Source of the DNA: Clostridiales bacterium
Lineage (GTDB): Bacteria; Bacillota; Clostridia; Lachnospirales; JAITVM01
NCBI GenBank assembly: GCA_031285815.1
Contig: JAITVM010000080.1
Coordinates: forward strand, 1 to 8,532
Direction: 5' to 3'
DNA: 8,532 nucleotides
Below, piece after piece: positions 5,747-8,532 of this stretch (position 1 is its first letter; each line of letters opens with the position of its first letter). Position numbers and translations under genes: made by a program. The notes under the pieces were generated by a model that worked only from the letters and a program-made list of their open reading frames with translations, was not told the origin of the DNA and did not search any database.

Positions 5747-8329
5747 ATGCTTACCCCTATGATGAAACAGTATACGGATATCAAAAATAAATATAAAAAT
5801 GAATTGCTGTTCTATCGGCTTGGTGATTTTTATGAACTATTTTTTGAAGATGCGCTAATTGCCTCAAAAGAATTAAATATAACATTGACTTCACGTGACT
5901 GCGGGCTTGAGCAAAAAGCGCCAATGTGTGGCGTACCATACCATGCGGCAGATAATTATATTGCTAAGCTGATTAAAAAAGGGTTTAAAGTTGCTATATG
6001 TGAACAGACGGAAGACCCTAAATTAACGAAATCTATTGTAAAAAGGGAAGTAATTAGGGTAGTAACACAGGGCACTATTATCGATACCAATATTTTGGAT
6101 GACAAATCTAACAATTATATTATGTGCATATATGAAGATAAAAAAGGCTTTGGCATTGCTGTGGCTGATGTTTTAACGGGGGAGTTCTTAACAAATAGTA
6201 TCGATGGCAGCAGGGTTATCCTCGATGAAATTTCAAAATATGCGCCATCGGAAATAATTGTTAATGATGGTTTTTCATTCTCAAATATTATTGAAAAAAC
6301 TTTTAATTTAAAACCAAGCTTATGCCCAATCTGGTCTTTCGAACAAGATACGGCATACTTAAAATTAAATAGCCATTTTAAAGTACATAATCTAGAAGGT
6401 TTTGGGATAGAAAAAAACAGCCATATGGTTTCTGCCTCCGGCGCTTTACTGGAATACCTTTACGATACACAGAAAAATTCGCTTAGCCATATCATAACCA
6501 TCCGCTCTTTAACAAATAGCGATTTTATGAACCTAGATGCGGGTTCCCGGCGTAATTTAGAATTGTCTGAATCCATCCGTGATAAAACAAAAAAAGGGTC
6601 ATTACTATGGGTTTTGGATAAAACATCTACTTCGATGGGCGCCCGCCGGCTTAAGATGGTTATAAACCAGCCATTAACAAATAAAAAACAAATTGATGAT
6701 AGGCTGGATTCTGTCGAAGAGCTAAAAACTGAAGTTTTATTGCGCGAAGAAATAAAAGAGATATTAAATACGGTTTATGATATTGACCGGATCATAGGTA
6801 AATGTATCTATCAAACAGCAAATGCCAGGGACTTAATAGCCCTAAAAAAATCATTATCTAATTTGCCGTCATTAAAAATCCTTTTAAGCAACTGCAAATC
6901 AAATTTATTAAAGCTACTGTTCTCCAAGCTGGATACTTTGAAAGGTGTATACTCTTTACTAAATAAAAGCATTATTGAGGAGCCCCCTGTATCTGTTAGG
7001 GACGGCGGTATTATTAAGCCCCAGTATAATGAAGAATTAGATTCATTAAGGGGTATAAAAAATAACGCTAATAATGTACTTTTAGAATATGAGGAAAAAG
7101 AGCGCAATTTAACAAATATTAAAAACTTAAAAATAAGATATAACAAAATTTTTGGGTATTGCTTGGAGGTAACAAATTCGTATAAGGGCTCAGCCCCGGA
7201 CAGGTATATCCGAAGGCAGACATTAGCCAACTGTGAGAGGTATGTTACGGAAGAATTAAAGGAAATAGAAGATACTATACTTGGTGCAGATGAAAAAATA
7301 CTTACTTTGGAGTTTTCCCTATTTCAAGATATATTGAAGGAAATCGGCTCGAAGGCTGAAATTATACAAAGGTCTTCCAGGGTTATTGCTTATTTAGATG
7401 TTTTAGTTTCACTTGCAGAAGTTGCAGATAAATATAATTATTGTAAACCAGCTATAAATACTAATGGGCTGATAAATATAAAAGAAGGTAGGCATCCGGT
7501 TGTAGAACGGTTGATTGATACAGCATTTATACCTAATGATACATATTTAAACCAAGATGCAGATATCCTATCAATAATTACCGGGCCCAATATGGCCGGC
7601 AAAAGTACATACATGAGGCAGGCCGCATTAATAGTTTTAATGGCACAAGCCGGCTCATTTGTCCCTGCCGATTTTGCTGATATATCTATAGTAGACCGGA
7701 TTTTTACACGGGTTGGTGCCTCTGATGACCTAGCTACGGGGCAGTCAACTTTTATGGTAGAAATGGTTGAGGTTGCTAATATTTTAAACAATGCTACAGC
7801 TAATTCGCTTTTGATACTAGATGAAATAGGCAGGGGGACAAGTACTTTTGACGGGTTAAGCATTGCCTGGTCTGTACTGGAGCATATCGCGGATACAAAA
7901 AAGATCGGTGCAAAGACTTTATTTGCAACCCATTATCATGAGCTGACCGAATTAGAAGGGAAGGTAAATGGGGTAAAAAATTACCGGATTACAGTAATGG
8001 AGCAGGGCGAAGATATTGTTTTTTTGAGGAAGATAGAACGCGGCGGGGCTGAATATAGTTATGGCGTCCATGTTGCTAAACTTGCGGGCATACCAAAGGA
8101 AGTTATAATTAGGGCGGACGATATACTTGATAGGCTAAACCAGGCGGATGTTGCCAAACATAGTATAACAAGCCCGGAAGAAATAGTTTACAAAAAAAGC
8201 AAAAAAAACTCTAAACAAAAAAATATAATAAATGAAATAATTAATATTGATATAGATGCATTATCCCCCAGGGATGCATTAAAAGCTTTATATGAATTAC
8301 AGGCAAAATCAAAAGAATTAGCTGATTAA
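5747..8329 (+). CDS. mutS: DNA mismatch repair protein MutS
   Basis: MutS binds mispaired or looped-out bases as a dimer and uses ATP to form a sliding clamp that recruits MutL. The protein is 860 aa, full length for MutS1. The N-terminal domain has the mismatch-reading F-x-E motif (F28-Y29-E30 in GDFYELFFEDA), then MCGVPYHAA and KVAICEQTEDP. The core/clamp region includes YNKIFGYCLEVTNS. The ATPase has Walker A G613-P-N-M-A-G-K-S-T621, the LATGQSTFMVEM segment, Walker B LILDE (D692, E693) followed by IGRGTSTFDG, and the FATHYHEL histidine motif at about 726-733. After a Lys/Asn-rich linker, the tail (DIDALSPRDALKALYELQ) matches the small C-terminal domain for higher-order assembly. GAGGTGG (5736-5742) precedes the ATG. 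It may be transcribed from the miaB promoter and from the candidate promoter just upstream. All key residues are present, so it should be functional. Three A7-A8 runs lie in the linker coding region (8192-8223). Confidence 0.97.
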   Translation: MLTPMMKQYTDIKNKYKNELLFYRLGDFYELFFEDALIASKELNITLTSRDCGLEQKAPMCGVPYHAADNYIAKLIKKGFKVAICEQTEDPKLTKSIVKREVIRVVTQGTIIDTNILDDKSNNYIMCIYEDKKGFGIAVADVLTGEFLTNSIDGSRVILDEISKYAPSEIIVNDGFSFSNIIEKTFNLKPSLCPIWSFEQDTAYLKLNSHFKVHNLEGFGIEKNSHMVSASGALLEYLYDTQKNSLSHIITIRSLTNSDFMNLDAGSRRNLELSESIRDKTKKGSLLWVLDKTSTSMGARRLKMVINQPLTNKKQIDDRLDSVEELKTEVLLREEIKEILNTVYDIDRIIGKCIYQTANARDLIALKKSLSNLPSLKILLSNCKSNLLKLLFSKLDTLKGVYSLLNKSIIEEPPVSVRDGGIIKPQYNEELDSLRGIKNNANNVLLEYEEKERNLTNIKNLKIRYNKIFGYCLEVTNSYKGSAPDRYIRRQTLANCERYVTEELKEIEDTILGADEKILTLEFSLFQDILKEIGSKAEIIQRSSRVIAYLDVLVSLAEVADKYNYCKPAINTNGLINIKEGRHPVVERLIDTAFIPNDTYLNQDADILSIITGPNMAGKSTYMRQAALIVLMAQAGSFVPADFADISIVDRIFTRVGASDDLATGQSTFMVEMVEVANILNNATANSLLILDEIGRGTSTFDGLSIAWSVLEHIADTKKIGAKTLFATHYHELTELEGKVNGVKNYRITVMEQGEDIVFLRKIERGGAEYSYGVHVAKLAGIPKEVIIRADDILDRLNQADVAKHSITSPEEIVYKKSKKNSKQKNIINEIINIDIDALSPRDALKALYELQAKSKELAD

Positions 8330-8343
8330 TATAGTTAATATAG
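8326..8343. repeat. Perfect 9-bp tandem duplication at the mutS-mutL junction
   Basis: TTAATATAG occurs twice without a gap (8326-8334 and 8335-8343). The first copy includes the mutS TAA stop. Loss of one copy would keep the stop and shorten the spacer before mutL. It is probably a small slippage duplication with no coding effect. Confidence 0.6.
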
Positions 8344-8357
8344 ATGTGGGTGGTTTC

Positions 8358-8532
8358 ATGATTACTGTTTTAGATGATAGCATGATAAATAAAATTGCTG
8401 CCGGCGAGGTTGTAGAGCGCCCAGCTTCCATAGTAAAAGAGCTTGTTGAGAATTCTATTGACGCCGGCTCAAAAAAAATAACTGTTGAGATAAAGGAAGG
8501 CGGGCTTTCTTATATCCGTGTCACAGATAATG
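8358..8532 (+). CDS. mutL: DNA mismatch repair protein MutL, N-terminal part (3' end outside window)
   Basis: MutL is the GHKL-family ATPase that couples MutS mismatch recognition to downstream repair; in most Gram-positive bacteria it is itself a nicking endonuclease. The first 58 codons are visible. They carry GHKL motif I, NKIAAGEVVERPASIVKELVEN, with catalytic-base E28 and Mg-binding N32 corresponding to E. coli E29 and N33. IDAGS follows, and then the start of the segment leading to motif II (IRVTDN). The start is ATG at 8358, 28 bases after mutS, with GGGTGG at 8348-8353 as a close, somewhat weak Shine-Dalgarno site. An in-frame GTG at 8346 lacks such a site. The spacing implies co-transcription with mutS. 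The dimerization/endonuclease region is beyond the window, so the metal-binding endonuclease motif cannot be checked. Confidence 0.96.
   Translation, partial: MITVLDDSMINKIAAGEVVERPASIVKELVENSIDAGSKKITVEIKEGGLSYIRVTDN

Overview
The window looks like a chromosomal segment from a low-GC Gram-positive anaerobe of the Clostridia type. The evidence is the strong A+T bias, G-rich Shine-Dalgarno sites (GGGGG, AAGGAG, GAGGTGG), a TTG start, two classic lipobox signal peptides, and the gene order miaB - YlbF-family gene - mutS - mutL, which is typical of Clostridia. I cannot name a genus. No mobile element, tRNA, rRNA or CRISPR array is visible.

Positions 1-3678 hold a cell-surface block. It contains the C-terminal 194 codons of a PstS-like substrate-binding protein whose start lies outside the window, then two tandem lipoproteins (635-2035 and 2089-3630). 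The lipoproteins are diverged paralogues, each with a WG-repeat-like motif just after the lipidated cysteine. All three read the same way with short gaps, and the block ends at an intrinsic terminator (3644-3678). No phosphate permease gene follows the binding protein, so it looks like an orphan receptor beside two lipoproteins of unknown role.

Positions 3679-3854 are a 176-base regulatory gap. They hold a near-consensus sigma-70-type promoter (TTTACA, 17 bases, TAAAAT) and a leader of about 95 bases. The leader contains a hairpin and competing complementary segments, one of which covers the Shine-Dalgarno site of the next gene.

Positions 3855-8532 are the tRNA-modification and mismatch-repair block. 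miaB (3855-5258) is interrupted by one in-frame TAA at 4914-4916. The same frame continues through the rest of the family sequence, including the TRAM domain, without another stop. Then come a YlbF/YmcA-family protein with a four-cysteine tail, a full-length mutS (860 aa) preceded by a dyad-symmetric promoter candidate, and the first 58 codons of mutL. MutS and MutL act together in mismatch repair, and MiaB methylthiolates tRNA at A37.

The most notable observations are the single-codon nonsense interruption of an otherwise intact miaB, the switch-like miaB leader, the orphan binding protein with its paired lipoproteins, and the cysteine tail of the YlbF-family protein. I see no large, clearly new defence or mobile system here.
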